64,000 bases of DNA from Phaeosaccion multiseriatum (GCA_965112735.1 OZ218960.1:1116001-1180000), one strand, 5' to 3'; shown: positions 30,549-42,687, numbered from the stretch's first letter. Numbers and translations: made by a program. The notes: generated from the letters alone by a model not told the origin.

Positions 30549-33500
30549 CTGCCATCTCCGCCCCCCCCCTTAGGTGCTGCTCAACGTGGCTGTGCAATGC
30601 GTGCTGGGGACAGAGTTTGGCGGGAACGGGGGATGTGCCTTCTTCTTTGACAGCGGTAGGTGGTGGGTAGGTCCTTCCTTCCTTACAATGAACCCTGCCC
30701 CCTTCCATTGAGGTTGTAGGTCACTCACGTATGCATACGTATGTATCGAAAAGCAGCTGTGAGAATGGCGCGAGCTACAGTATACCCTGCACCCTCCCCG
30801 AAAGATCAAAACTCGCTACAAGCTGACCTTGTTCCATTTTTTGGCTCCCCACTTGGCCTTCCTCCACCCCCTCCCCCATCCGCCCCCCCCCCGCCCCCAA
30901 CACTCACACCCGCGAATGGGCGCTGCTGAATGATGACGGCACGCAGAGGGCCGACTGAGCATCCATCGCCTCAACCAGCTCATTACAGAGCGTATCAAGA
31001 ACAGGTGAAGAAGACGGAAGGCGCTGTGGGTGAGGTGTCTTTGCGTGCTTCCTTGTGGCTGTGGACGTAAGGAACGTGCTTCCTCGTGGCTGTGGACGCG
31101 AGGAATGGTCTTTGGGTGGGGGACGTTGCTTGCTCGCACGAGGAGGGTATTGGCTTCCTGTACGACTTGGAAGAGGATGGGCGGGTGTTCGTGAGCTCTG
31201 GAGGGGAGGGAGGGAAGAGCGAATGGTGTATTCGGAGGTGTACGTCATAGGGAGTGTCTTGTGCATGCATCGGCGTTGCTCTGTGGGCAAGCCCCTTCCT
31301 TTCTTCCTTCCTTCCTTCCGTGGACCCCGAACGAATAACGCACACGCACGCGCCTACAAATACACACACGCACACGCGCACGCACACAACACACACAGCG
31401 CCGTGTACGGTGCGGGCCTGCTCTCTGCCGTACCGGGGATCTCACCCATGCGGCGCAGCGAGCAAGAGAGTGAGCAGCAAGAGAGCGAGCAAGAGGGAGG
31501 GGAGGGACAGACAGACGGTGGCCCCGACGGAGTTAACAACTACGACCTACAGACTCACATCCTCGCTGCGCTGCAGCGGCTCAAGGTACGCGTATACATG
31601 TGTCTCAGTGTATCGTTCAGTGTATCACCAACATGGGTGGGTGCGTGGGTGGGAGAGGGGCAGAGGGGGGCTCGACAGGGAGGCAGCAGGTCACCGCCAA
31701 AGAGAGGGACAAATTGGCCCCATCGACCGCTGCCGAGTCTCGCTGAAGCCGTGAAGCTGCCTGACGCCACCCCTGCTCTGACTGAAGCGTGGCCCCCTTG
31801 AAAGGCGTGAGCCCCTTCTTCATCCCCATGGCCCTGTCTGACCTGACGCACCTCACCTGCGGCGCTCTGTGCTTGCTCCTCGCTGCAATGCAATTGTCCG
31901 CTTCATCCAATGATCCAACGCATGACGCGGATGGATGGGATTGGATGCCTCAGGTGGTCAAGTGCCTCTCATCCTTCGAGGCGGTAGCAGCGCTGGAGAT
32001 TCTGTCGTACGAGCTCGACAGTGTGCCAGCTGTGATTCTCGTGGACGGTATCACGTCTTTCTGGTACGTCCACATGCAGTCGAGATTGGGCACGGCCAAG
32101 GAGATTGGGCATGACCAGGGAGATTAGGCATGACCAGGGAGGTTGGGCATGATTGGGCATGACCAGGGAGATTGGGCATGATTGGGCATGACCAGGGAGA
32201 TTAGGCATGACCAGGGAGATTGGGCATGACCAGGGAGATTAGGCATGACCAGGGAGATTAGGCATGACCAGGGAGATTGGGCATGATTGGGCATGACCAG
32301 GGAGATTGGGCATGACCAAGGAGATTGGGCATGACCAGGGAGATTGGGCATGACCAGGGAGACTGGGCATGACCAGGGAGATTGGGCATGACCAGGGAGA
32401 TTGGGCATGACCAGGGAGATTGGGCATGACCAGGGAGATTAGGCATGACCAGGGAGATTGGGCATGATTGGGCATGACCAGGGAGATTGGGCATGATTGG
32501 GCATGACCAGGGAGATTGGGCATGACCAGGGAGATTGGGCATGGCCAGGGAGATTGGGGGTGCTGTTTTGTGCCGAGGGGAGGTGCAGCTGACACTTTTG
32601 TGTTTTTGGGGAGGGCCTATGCTACGCGGCCGAACACAGAAAGCCTATCATCACAGAAAGCCCATCATCACAGAAAGCCCATTATCACAGAAAGCCCATC
32701 AACACAGAAAGCTCTGTGTGTGTGTGTTGTCTCTATTTACATCTCTTGTGTCTCATTTCTTTCTTTTCTCCCCTCTCCCTCTCTCTGTCTGAAGTGAAGT
32801 ACTTTCTCCTCCCTCCCTCCCTCCCTGCCTGGTCCATTTGTCGTGCACGCAAACAGGTGGCGTGACAGACAGGCTCTGCGCTACACAAACAGCCCCGGTA
32901 ACATGCAGCCCATGATGCTTGCGGCGCTCGTGCGCCTTGCCAAGACCAAGAATGTCGTCATATTCGCGACCCTCAAAGGTATGATATATCATATATATAT
33001 ACATGATATATATACATATATATACATATATATATACATGTTCATTGATATGTATACAGTGTGTGTATGTATGTGTGTGTGTGTGGTTGGGACGTTGCGT
33101 GCATGCCCATACCCCACCCTCTCCCACGCTTACGCACATGAACGAACGCTTCAACGCCTTTTGATTGAATCTTCGCTTCATGCGCGCATGCGGTGCTCAT
33201 GTGCATCTCTGTCTTTTAAAGTGCCTTTGCTTGGCAACCCCACTTGTACCCACGTGAAACACCACTGAATCGCTATCGTATAACTGAATACTTCTACTAC
33301 ATTATGCTCATGTCTATCTTCTCGCCCGCCCCCCCACCCCCCCACCCTCTCCGCAGAGCTCTACCCGGGCCGCCGAGATGTAGAGCCAAGCCGATACCAG
33401 CAGGGCACACCACAGCGGCTGCCAGGGGGGGGGGGCGAGGGCAGCAGCGGCAGCAGAGGCAGGGGGGGCAGTGACAGCAGACACAGAAGATCAAGCGGGG

Positions 33501-33883
33501 CCGCATCAAGCACGGCTTCACCCAGTTCCAGTGGAGCTGCGGGAAAGTTGTGGGGTCTTCCTGACGTGTGGACCAAAGCCGTGCACCACCGCATCCGACT
33601 GCAGCGCTACAGCTACCACCAGCAGCACAACAGCCACCACCAGCTAAGGCAACAACAGCAGCCGTATCAGGAGGAGCAACAGCAACAGCAGGAGCTGCTG
33701 TATCGCTTCGAGGCGACGGTGCAAATGGGGCAAGAGATGGCGCAGCAAAGCAGCTTTTCTAGCGACAACACCTCGTCGTACGCATTCGTTGTGCACGATT
33801 CTGGCATCAAGAACATTCCGCGGCCGGCCCTGTCTGCGGCGAGAGGGTTTCCCACGCCCATGGTGCCGGCCTTCGAGTCGTGA
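29639..33883 (+). CDS. XRCC2: XRCC2-type RAD51 paralogue (homologous recombination)
   Basis: Eight phase-consistent exons: 29639-29806, 30037-30168, 30574-30655, 30947-31004, 31399-31585, 31954-32063, 32857-32978 and 33357-33883, 461 residues. Walker A is GASGTGKTE at residues 92-100, with the XRCC2-like continuation VLLNVAVQCVLGTEFGGNGG and CAFFFDSEGRLSIHRL. Walker B is PAVILVDGITSFWW, then MMLAALVRLAKTKNVVIFAT. The C-terminus keeps LPDVWTKAVHHRIRL and SYAFVVHDSGI after Gln-rich inserts (poly-CAG/CAA). XRCC2 works with RAD51 paralogues in strand exchange repair. It is longer than human XRCC2 (280 aa) through low-complexity inserts. The first exon (29639-29806) is the least certain: it has no family signal and its donor was chosen by phase. 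Confidence 0.8.
32080..32560. repeat. 19-bp minisatellite in an XRCC2 intron
   Basis: About 25 tandem copies of GACCAGGGAGATTGGGCAT in intron 6, with shortened units (GATTGGGCAT alone) and single-base variants (TTAGG, CTGGG, CCAAGG). A second 17-bp array, ACAGAAAGCCCATCATC, about 5 copies, follows at 32632-32712. Confidence 0.95.
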
Positions 33884-35539
33884 GTGCATGAGCGGGAGTC
33901 AGGCCAGTGGCCCAGATCATGACAGGGTGTCAGGACAGGGGCCCGGTCATGAGTAGGTGTAGACCTTGGAAAGGCTGTGCATCAGGACCAACCGACTCGG
34001 CCGCATCAAAGTGGCGCGATCACTTTCCAACGGCGATGGACTTCGTGTACGCCATCGGCGAGCTCCTCCCTGCTGGTTGTCCTCCTTCAGGCCACGGCAG
34101 CGTCCACTCCGGTGAGACGCCCCCAACACCAGCCACAAGGGACGCCCACTGCGACCATCTGACGCACCGAGACCGCTGGCAGAGGATCAGCCGCACACAG
34201 CGCTCGGCACCATCGGAGCAACCACTCCGTGGTAGCGGTCTGCTTCACCCACGTGGGCCCGAGGAGGGGAACGGCCCGTACCTGTCTGCCGTACCTCTTG
34301 CTGTGTTTTGCAGGCTCTCGTCGCTCAGTCAGAGCCGAGTCTGATTGATGCTCTCTGGTGTGGTGTACAGGAGAGCCTGAGGAGCTTGGTGGCTTGGCTT
34401 GGCCTGGCTTGGCGTACACTCTTGCCGGGACTGTGTGTGGTGAGAGGCTCGATTCTCAAAGACACAATCGAGCAATCGAGCGGAACAGCCGCTACTGAGC
34501 CGCTACTTGAGGAGCCACTACTGACCCACCAGCGTGGAGCGGAACAGCGGCCACGGAACCACGGAGTGGCGCGGAACGGCGACTTCTGAGCCCCAAGGCC
34601 GGGATGGAGGACATCGATCAGCTAAATGGCTGAAGCTTTAAAAGCTCAACTGCCACTGAGCCACAAAGCCGGGACGTGGGGACATGAAATCAGCTCAATT
34701 GCTTGAGCTTTGAAAGCTCTTGTGTGCGTGTGTGCTTGGGAAATCCAGGGCGACGCGAGGGAAAGAAGCGAGTATGCATTTGGTGCTTTTAACTCCTTTC
34801 TCATTTCAAATGGTTGATGACCTGTGGTTTCCGCACTTACGCCCTGCCCGCACTGTGTATGTCCCGAGCGCAGATAGGATGGGTAGGGCATTCGCAAACT
34901 GGCGGACTCTCTCTCTCCTCTCTTCCCCGGCCTACTGTACTGGCACTTACTTCACTCCTCGCCTTCACGCATGGCTCATGCTGCCTTTTCCCAATCCTCG
35001 TTTCTCCGTTCATGTGTGCAGTCAAGAGAACTAATAATATGACAATCCGATCCATTACTTTTGCCGGCCTCTTCCCTGTGCTGGCGAAACGGCTGGAGGC
35101 GCGACTTTTCCCTTTCCTTTCCTCTGCTTCACTACTTTCTCTCCTCTTCCTTGCACCTGGCCCAGAGGGGTGAGGTAGCCGGCAGCCAACGGCCCGTAGC
35201 CCCCCCCACTCCTCGCCCGCCCGCCGCCGCTTCGCTTCTTAAATGAGCCACAGCGGCATATATATTCTTTTGCTGACTGACTGACCTGGTGGCTCGCATC
35301 GCACCTCTCCTCTCCTCTCCTCTCCTCTTAATCTTCACCATCATCTCCCTCCAAGCCAGAGGACAAGTTTGGCAGTTGCGCCTTCTCTCCTGGGGCCTCG
35401 TCTGCCTCTCTGCTTCTCCTGAAACGGCGGCGCCGCTCGGCCCAGCCACCCTTGCTGGCTACTTGCACCACCCCCCTCTCCACCTCCTCTCCTCGTCACT
35501 GGCTCGCCAGTATGTCAGCAACAGCCCGCTCCGTCCTCC
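33884..35539. other. Intergenic region between convergent XRCC2 and histone H3 genes
   Basis: No gene recognised in 1.65 kb of mostly non-repetitive sequence. It includes a duplicated unit at 34598-34648 and 34668-34719 (GCCGGGA...GGACAT...ATCAGCT...GCTTT.AAAGCTC, period 70) and CT-rich stretches. Short open frames on both strands lack family or codon signal. Confidence 0.5.
34598..34719. repeat. 70-bp direct repeat, two diverged units
   Basis: Two copies share GCCGGGA, GGACAT, ATCAGCT, AGCTTT and AAAGCTC in the same order with about 80 percent identity by eye. Each unit ends in an imperfect palindrome around AGCTTTAAAAGCTC. Origin unknown. Confidence 0.6.
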
Positions 35540-37256
35540 TCAACGGCCGGAGCGGGGCCGATCTCGCCCGCTAAGACGCATGGCGAGCTGCATGTCCTTA
35601 GGTTGGATCTGTTGGAGCCAGCAGCCACATGGTGTGGTGGGAGGGGGGAGGGGAGAGGGAAGAGGAGGGAGAAGGAAGGGCGAGCGGGTCAAGCATGGAT
35701 TTACTACCTCAGGGACGTTCGTCTATCCGCCCCCCAATCCCTGCCTACTGTGAGTCCAGAACAAGCTCCTCTGTGACTTTCAGGGCGGGTCTACTTCTCC
35801 ACCTTGCTGCTTCGACCACGCGACGTATCCTCAGTCCTTACCACCCTCCACAATGGCTACCCCAAAGCTCTACGACCACCTGCCCACACTCCGCCGTCCT
35901 CAGCACTAGTCACCTTTTCCCTGCTGGAGACGTAGCCTTCCTGCTGTCCCTTTCTTGCTACTAAAGGGGATCTGCTAAAAGGTCACCTTCACACACACCG
36001 GACGGTCTAGACTGTGGACAGACTATCGACCTCACCGGACGGTCTAGACTGTGGATAGACTATCGACCTCATAGTAGGTCACGCACGCACGCACGCACGG
36101 TCACGTTAACGCACCGTCACTCTCTTGGCGTGAAGGGCGCACAAGTTGGAGTCTTCAAACACGCCCACGAGGTATGCCTCCGAAGCCTCCTGTGTAATGT
36201 CAGCAACGGGTGGGGTGGGGTGCAGGCAGGGGTGGGGAGGGAAGGGGGCGGGGAGCGAGGGCGGGAGGCGAGGGGAGCGAAGGCGCCCGGGATCGCGAGA
36301 GCATCAGCGTTAGGCGTATACACCTTGCTTCTTTTCGGTCGAAGTAGCTCTGTGTTTCCTTGTCCGTGTTTTGGGATGGAAAGGGGAAACGCAACACGTG
36401 GCTACTGACAGTGAAGCCACACGGCCTTCCTCTCACACACACCTGAAGTGCTTCCAGAGCGCTGGCCTGAAGGATAGGGTCAGGGTCAGGGTCAGGGGCG
36501 GAGGACGATTCATAGCAGGGGTGGGTGGGCGGAGCCAAGCGACGCGCCGAAATCGACATGAAGAGAAGTCTAGAAGTCTAGTTGAGGAAAGGAATGTTAC
36601 CCCCCCCCCCGCTCCCCCGCTCCCCCGCTCCGAGCCTCCTGGCAGGAAGGGAGCAGCAACAGGCAAGCGAAAAACAACCACCATATGCACTAACCTGAAA
36701 GCGACAGTCCATCTTGTACTCTGTTGCAATCTCTCTCACCAGACCTGGAAGGAGGGAGGGAGGGAGGAGGGAGGCAGCATCAGCAGGGAGAGGGAATTTA
36801 GCGGATAGAGGATGAGCGAGGGTAGGCGAACATGGGAGCGAATATGAATAAGCCCCCAGCCCACTCACGCTGGAAGGGAAGCTTGCGGATGAGTAGCTCC
36901 GTGGTCCTCTGGTAGCGGCGGATCTCACGCAAGGCCACGGTTCCGGGGCGGAACCTGTGGGGCTTCCGGGGTGTCCCATCCTTCTTCCTATAAGCAATCA
37001 CAAGAAGGAGCGTTCACAGGAAGAGAGTGATCAAAAAGTCTATGATTAGCAAGGGGTAAAACAGGGGGGTGGGCGCTCACGGGCCCAGCGTTGAGCTACA
37101 AATGAATATCCGGGGGAAGACTCACTTCACACGTCCGTCCCTCTTGGTAGACTTTTTGGCTGTCTTCTTTGCTACTGCCGCCTTGCCGCCCACTCTCTTC
37201 TCGGACCCCATGCCCGTTTCGTCCCTCTTCGGTCGACACTGCTTGGTTGTCGCCAT
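35540..37256 (-). CDS. Divergent histone H3 variant (centromere-type candidate)
   Basis: Six phase-consistent exons: 37256-37126, 36987-36869, 36744-36695, 36466-36443 (24 bp), 36189-36115 and 35608-35540, 155 residues. The fold domain is plainly H3: [57 protein letters not shown]. It departs from canonical H3 in three ways. The tail is about 14 residues longer and unrelated beyond the start MATTKQ (H3: MARTKQ). The EACEAY cysteine is Ser (EASEAY). The C-terminus is [22 protein letters not shown] rather than IMPKDIQLARRIRGERA. Such tails and QPKDMQLA ends are seen in CenH3 proteins, but loop 1 (YKMDCRFQ) lacks the usual CENP-A insertion. Nucleosome core component, nuclear. Six exons are unusual for a histone. 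Divergent from the coiled-coil gene at 37422. Confidence 0.85.
35997..36070. repeat. 37-bp tandem duplication in the last H3 intron
   Basis: Two units of ACCGGACGGTCTAGACTGTG continuing GAYAGACTATCGACCTC differ at one base. They are followed by a short ACGC repeat (36081-36100). Confidence 0.9.
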
Positions 37257-37421
37257 CCTTTGATGTTGATGAAAGTTTCCTCACGTCAATTTAGCGCGAT
37301 TTGGCGCCCATTCACAGATGTGTTGAATGTCCAACAAGTGTACTGGGCGTGAAACTGCGTGAGGGTTTATCACCTTCTCCCGGCCCTTCCCGCTCGATCT
37401 TTCTGCTACCCCTGCGCTCCT
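37257..37421. promoter_or_regulatory. Head-to-head region (histone H3 / coiled-coil gene)
   Basis: 165 bp separate the proposed start codons. No TATA or CCAAT box stands out. Shared regulation is inferred from arrangement only, and depends on the tiny first exon proposed for the plus-strand gene. Confidence 0.35.
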
Positions 37422-38201
37422 ATGGGTAGGTGTCACCGAAGGCAGCGCAGATACATCAGCGCAACGAGCGGTGACGCGACTGCAATTCATTTCTAACTAC
37501 CTTCCCTTTGTTGTCGCGTCCCGCTCCATGCAGGCGAGGAAGGCCTTCTGCAACTTGAGAACCAGACTCTACGGCGCAAGCTACAGGAGCTGGAGGAAAA
37601 GCTTGTTCGTGCAGAGGACTCTGTGACTGAGCGGATATCGGCTCTGCGCTTGGTAGAGAACGAGACCACTAACCTGTTGGAAGGGTCTGTCAAGGTGGGG
37701 GGCTCTCTGGATTCCGTAAACACTTACAGTGATAGCCTTCTAGAGCAGCAGCAACCCTCACCCCATGCCCAGCAGCAGCACCAGCAGCACCAGCAGCACC
37801 AGCAGCACCAGCAGGAGCAGGAGGCCTGGTCCAGCGTACAGGCAGTACTTCAGCATGTAGACAGCGCCCGCTCAGATGCGCAGGAGAGCGACAGCTCCCG
37901 GAAGCGCCTCCAACGAGACCTCCGCTACCTGGAGGGCCTACTGCACCGGGCCAAGAGCGAAAGGGGAGAGTTTGAAGGCGTGGTGCGGCATCTCGAGGCA
38001 CAGATAGGCCAGGAGAGGGCCAGGCGGGTGAGTGAATTTGGTGGTAGGTGGGAACTCCTACAATTGCTGTCTAGGCACGCCGTCTGGCCTTACGTTTGAG
38101 CACGCACGTTGCTCTGCGGTGTGCGAAAGGGAGGAGCGAAGGGCAAGAAACAGGGCAGGCATCACCAATCTCTGTCCACCGTTCCTCAATCTGCGCTCTC
38201 C

Positions 38202-38232
<31 letters not shown>

Positions 38233-39225
38233 TGCTGCTGCTGCTACTGGCGATGGCGGTTGTGGTGGTGGTGGCCCCCACGTGCTTGTCATGAGTAGGA
38301 GGAGGCGGAGAGCGCTCTTGCGGCGTCTGAGGCGAGCTTCTTGAAGGTGCTGGCGATGGACCGCCAGCGCTACGAAAAGAGAGCGGCGCAGATGGTGAGT
38401 GGAGTGGGGCTGCTGGCTCGACACGTGCGAGAGCACGCTCACAGCCATCACTCACTCACTGACTGACTAGAGCCTTGAGCCACTGCTACACCGCACCGGC
38501 CTCTGGGTGGTTCATTGGAGTACGTACGGTGCTCCAATCTCAAGGGGGCAAGGCGTCCAAGAAGACCATGATGGAAGCACCTTCGTCTTCCCTTTCCCCT
38601 CTCTCACTACCTTTTCACTACTCGTATGCCCTCCTGCGCCACCCCTCCTCCCTCCTTCACTTTGTAGGACTTGAAGAGCCTGCGAATGGAGCAGGTGCTT
38701 AGCAAGGTGCTGGCCTGGGAAGGTGATGTGTTGGAGGGTGTACAAAGGGCGGCACAGGGACAGGGGACTGCTTCTACCGCCCCGACCACCACCGTAGCAA
38801 GGGACGGAAGCACACAAGACGCATCCACGCCGGAAACGAGTGGCGGCGATGAAGGGAGGAGTGAATGGAGTGAGCGTGTGGAAGAGACGCTGAGCGGCGG
38901 TGGGGAGGGAGCGCCGGGGTCCAGAGAAAGAGGCGTCGTTAGAGGAGCGGGGGGAGGAGGCGAGAGAGAAGGGCGCGGGATTGGAGAGGAGAGGGGCGAC
39001 GGGAAGGAGCAGACTCTCCAACAGGTGGTGGATGAGGCGCGGCGGGACTTGGCGGGGTGGGAAGAGCAAGTCGGACGGCTGAGCGAAGAGCTCATGCCGA
39101 GGTCGCCGGGGCGACGGAGACCCAAGACCACAGGAGCCAAGACGCGACAGCAGCAGCAGCAGCAGTATCGAAAAGAGCGGGGCAGCAGGAGCGCGAGCTG
39201 TAGCGGGCGTCGGGTAGCGGGATGA
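37422..39225 (+). CDS. Coiled-coil protein of unknown function
   Basis: I do not recognise the family. Proposed exons: 37422-37425 (ATGG only), 37534-38027, 38299-38394 and 38668-39225, 383 residues, all in phase. The first coding scrap is the weakest part. The second exon opens with a strong coiled coil (EEGLLQLENQTLRRKLQELE), then a Gln/His repeat (CAGCAC units) and more helical sequence (KRLQRDLRYLEGLLHRAKSE, EAQIGQERARR). Exon 3 reads LAASEASFLKVLAMDRQRYE; exon 4 begins DLKSLRMEQVLSKVLAWEGD, then a Glu/Gly-rich disordered part, another helix (VDEARRDLAGWEEQVGRLSE), and a basic Gln-rich end. The pattern suggests a cytoskeletal, centrosomal or kinetochore structural role, but nothing specific shows it. 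Confidence 0.65.
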
Positions 39226-39960
39226 CCCGATGGGCTTGGAATGGGGGAGGGTGGAAGTTGCAGTGAGCTCCGTTCACACTGGCGGACGACTGCTAGAAAT
39301 AATATGTAATTAACATACGTGATACCTCATTCTAACCCTACACATTCTAGCGTATGTACAGAAATTGTGTACTCCCCTACTTAGGTGACTCCTATCAGTC
39401 AATAAAATATGCCAACAGTACATAAGGCATGGGCTGCAGCGGTAGGCGCTTAGTTGTGACAACCGGAGACTTCTTACGTCTCCTGCTCTCTCTCTCGCCA
39501 TCTCCCGTCCGAGGGTCCCGCCCTACCCTTCGCCCTAGGGCCTGGTGCCACGACCGCCGGACGCCTCGCGTGTGCCAACCTCCGAATGCCAGGCACGAAG
39601 AACTTACCTTTTTAAAAGTAAAATGCAGCGTGAACGATATGCTTGATCCATTGCGTGGGCTCTTTCCGGCCGGGGTTGCCCGACCGAAAAGGTGTCCCCT
39701 GCTGTTCTGCCCCCCCCCCCCCCTCCTCCGCTCTGCTTTGCTTTGCTTTGCTTTGCTATCCTTTCCTCTCCTCTGCCTTGCGGTCCTCTTCTCTCTGCCT
39801 GCTCTGCTCTGGTCTCTGTTCTCCTCCTCCTGCTCCACTCTGTTATCCTCCTCCTCCTCCCCCTCCTCCTCCTCGTCCTCCTCCTCCTCCTCCTCCTCCT
39901 CCTCCTCCTCCTCCTCCTCCTCCTCCTCCTCCTCCTCCACTCTGTTCTCCTCTCGTCTCC
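39226..39960. other. Intergenic region between convergent coiled-coil and DJ-1 genes
   Basis: About 39226-39420 is AT-richer 3' UTR. 39440-39700 is unique GC-rich sequence with no gene recognised. 39710-39955 is C-rich, TTTGC and CCT microsatellite running up to the DJ-1 stop. Confidence 0.6.
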
Positions 39961-40494
39961 TCAGCCCACGAAGAGCATCTCCTTTTTGAGCGCGTCGGCC
40001 ATCTCCTTCCCCTCCAACACCTCCACCAGCTTGAGCGCAAACTCCAATGAAGTGCCTGGGCCTTGACTGGTGATGAGGTTCCCATCCACTACCACCTTCT
40101 TATCTGATCTGTGCTCTCCGAGCATCTCCACAAACTTGTCTGCCGGGTAACACGTGGCGGACTTGCCCTTCAGCAGGTCATAGTGGGCCAGAATCACCGC
40201 TGTTGGCATGGCGTAGTTGGGGTCGGTGAGGAGTAAAGCAATGGAGGTAGGCATTGAGGAGCAAGGCAATGGAGGAAGGCATGTAGGGTCGGGTGAGGTG
40301 AGGAAGAGGAAGCAGGAAAGCAAGGGGGAGGGACGCAAGTATAAGAAGGGGGAAGACAAGCGAGAAGTTCCATCACACATGGGCGCAAGTAGATGAACAC
40401 ACACACACACAGAGACACACAGACACACACACACACACACAGACACACACACACACACAGACACACAGACACACACACGCACACGCACACACAC

Positions 40495-40574
<80 letters not shown>

Positions 40575-41041
40575 ACGCACACACACAAGCGCAACTCGCG
40601 CACGCGCCCGCAAGGACAGGCTTGAAGAGAGCAGGGCTGCACAAGCACAGCGATGAGCGAGGGGGGTCACAAGCAAAAAGCGTTACAAACAAGACCCCGC
40701 GCCGCGTCCCAACCACCCACCCACCTGGGGCAGCGCAGATGGCAGCTACGTATCGCCCGTCAGTTACTTGCTGGGGAGTGGTGGAGAAGCGTAGAGAAGG
40801 AGGGGACGAAGGAGGGGGGCGGTGGGAAGGGAGTCGAGAAAGCAAAGGATGGGGGGGGGGGGGGGATGGAGCGAAGCGACAGAGCCCAGGCAGAGGAGGG
40901 CTTTGGGGGAAGTGTAGAAGGTGTGAAAGGGACAGTTTGGCTCTAATAAAAAAAGCTTTGCTTTCATACTCTTACTTGTTTGAGCATATTCTCGAGGACC
41001 TCGTTGTCTCTTAGGTTGGCCGCTCCCGGCATGCCTGCCGA

Positions 41042-41084
<43 letters not shown>

Positions 41085-41299
41085 CAGAGATACACAACAC
41101 ATACGTAAGTACACAAAAGAAGGGAGGAGACCGACGGGGCACTGCACTGGCCGCCAGAAACACAGGGTGGCGGGCAGGACGTCGATATCGTAAGGGGCGC
41201 GTGTCGCGGAGGCAGTTGGAGGGTTCGGGGGCCTGGCGCACACGAAAACATGAGAAATCTTACGCTCCTCCTATCTCATTCATTTCCGAGCTACAACAG

Positions 41300-41349
<50 letters not shown>

Positions 41350-42139
41350 CCCTGTATTCCCATCTCGTTCCCCGAGCTGTTGCTGATTCGCGTTACTTCT
41401 CTCTTTCTCTCTTTTGTACTGTTACCTCCTGGGCAGACGATCATGTCCCACTCGTCCTCCACACACTCTCCGATGGGCTTCTCGGCCACGATTTTCACGC
41501 CTCGAGAGCATGTCACCTGTACACACAGAGAGAGGCACACAGGGCACGGGCAGCCATCAGACTCGTGCTTAGGAGAGTGGGATATGACCTGGCGGAGCAG
41601 GAGGGATCATAACTAAACAGATGTGGTTGCTCTGTGGAGGTAGCGGACTACTTGCTGCTCGCGGCCAGGGTTGCCAGCGCCTCCTCCTCCAGCCCTCCCC
41701 GCACTCAGTAACACTCTTCGCATACCTGTAGCGCTGGCGAACAGCTTGCCACCGTGACATGGAGCTTGGCCCTGTGTCACGAGGAGGGAGGTGGTGGGGC
41801 TCAGCCTACCCTTGTGGGGGGAGAAGGAGGGGGGACGGTCGCAGTCGAAGCTCATTACCTGACCAGAGTGTCGATGATGGTGACGCTCTCAAGTTCTTCA
41901 CTCCCATCCGCAAGTGGCACCAAAACTTTCTTTATTACTGACAGTGGGTGGGGGGCAGAGGACATCATCCGAGGGGTCAGGCGCGGCTTGCACCCGAGCC
42001 CAGCTGCGGGGACAAAGGCAGAGCTCTTCCTCACGCAGGAGGGGGTCAGGCGCGGCTTGCACCCGAGCCCAGCTGCGGGGACAAAGGCAGAGCTCTTCCC
42101 CACGCAGGAGGCAGCTCCGACGAGGGCCAATCGCAGCAT
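39961..42139 (-). CDS. DJ-1/PARK7-family protein with a targeting presequence
   Basis: Six phase-consistent exons: 42139-41859, 41771-41726, 41516-41426, 41034-40976, 40770-40725 and 40199-39961, 253 residues. The DJ-1 core starts KKVLVPLADGSEELESVTII. The nucleophile elbow is YVAAICAAPAVILAHYDLLK with Cys171, equivalent to Cys106 of human DJ-1. Later motifs are CYPADKF, VDGNLITSQGPGTSLEFALK and VEVLEGKEMA. The family includes cysteine-dependent stress, chaperone and glyoxalase-like enzymes. The extra N-terminus (residues 1-57) begins MLRLALVGAASCVGKSSAFV: a hydrophobic signal-like stretch and an SSA/F junction like the heterokont plastid ASAF motif, suggesting plastid import. A 23-residue block of it is duplicated in tandem. 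Start: first ATG at the head of the open exon. The (AC)n and (CT)n introns lie next to splice sites. Confidence 0.9.
41976..42113. repeat. 69-bp in-frame tandem duplication in DJ-1 exon 1
   Basis: Two units of 69 bp (23 codons) differ at about 4 positions; each codes SCVxKSSAFVPAAGLGCKPR then LTP. Near identity indicates a recent event. Confidence 0.95.
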
Positions 42140-42687
42140 TCGCCAACACCCTCCTGCAGAGGCGGCAACACGGGGTTGTGTGCCTTTTTATGGGGGTGTC
42201 GAGGTAATCTTAATCTTCCCTCAAGATCAAGACAAGGATTAAAGCTGGAGAGTCTTAAGCGCCCTCCCTTGTTAAAGCACTCAAAGAAAGTACTCACCAG
42301 CTGACATATCGTCGTCTAATCTCTCTCCTCAATACGCTTGTAGCCCTCCCTTTCAGGATGACCCATTGACAGAGAAATTGAAGAACAATATGTCAGCAAA
42401 GCATGGCACTGGATGGCACCCACCCGCCAAGCCGCCAAGCCCTCTCCAACTCTCCACCACCAAGAACTGCCAAGGCCTCCCCTCATCGAGAGAGACCAGG
42501 AATCGACCTTCCTGACCGTCTATCTTTGCTTCTCCGGTCGCAACTTCGAGTGGACTGCGCCGTGGGGCAACCAACGGAGGAGCGAAGACGAAGAGAGAAA
42601 AGGGGGGAGGACGAGGACAAAGACTGAGTTGGTTGGGTGTAAAGCAGTCAGTAGCTGCTGGAGCAGCATCTACTTCGAGCCGGAGCC
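42140..42687. promoter_or_regulatory. Head-to-head region (DJ-1 / small conserved-looking gene)
   Basis: 548 bp between divergent start codons, mostly unique sequence with open frames in several phases but no recognised exon. Presumed promoters and 5' UTRs of both neighbours. Confidence 0.4.

Noticed and set aside
32080-32560. CRISPR-like regular repeats and a 'PNLPGHAQSPWSC' open frame
   Set aside because: Units are contiguous with no unique spacers, inside an intron of a eukaryotic gene; the frame is a minisatellite translation.
36305-36375. Possible extra H3 exon reading [12 protein letters not shown]
   Set aside because: H3 joins in phase and with family identity directly from the 24-bp exon (ASALEALQ) to the EASEAYLVG exon; the extra block has no H3 counterpart.
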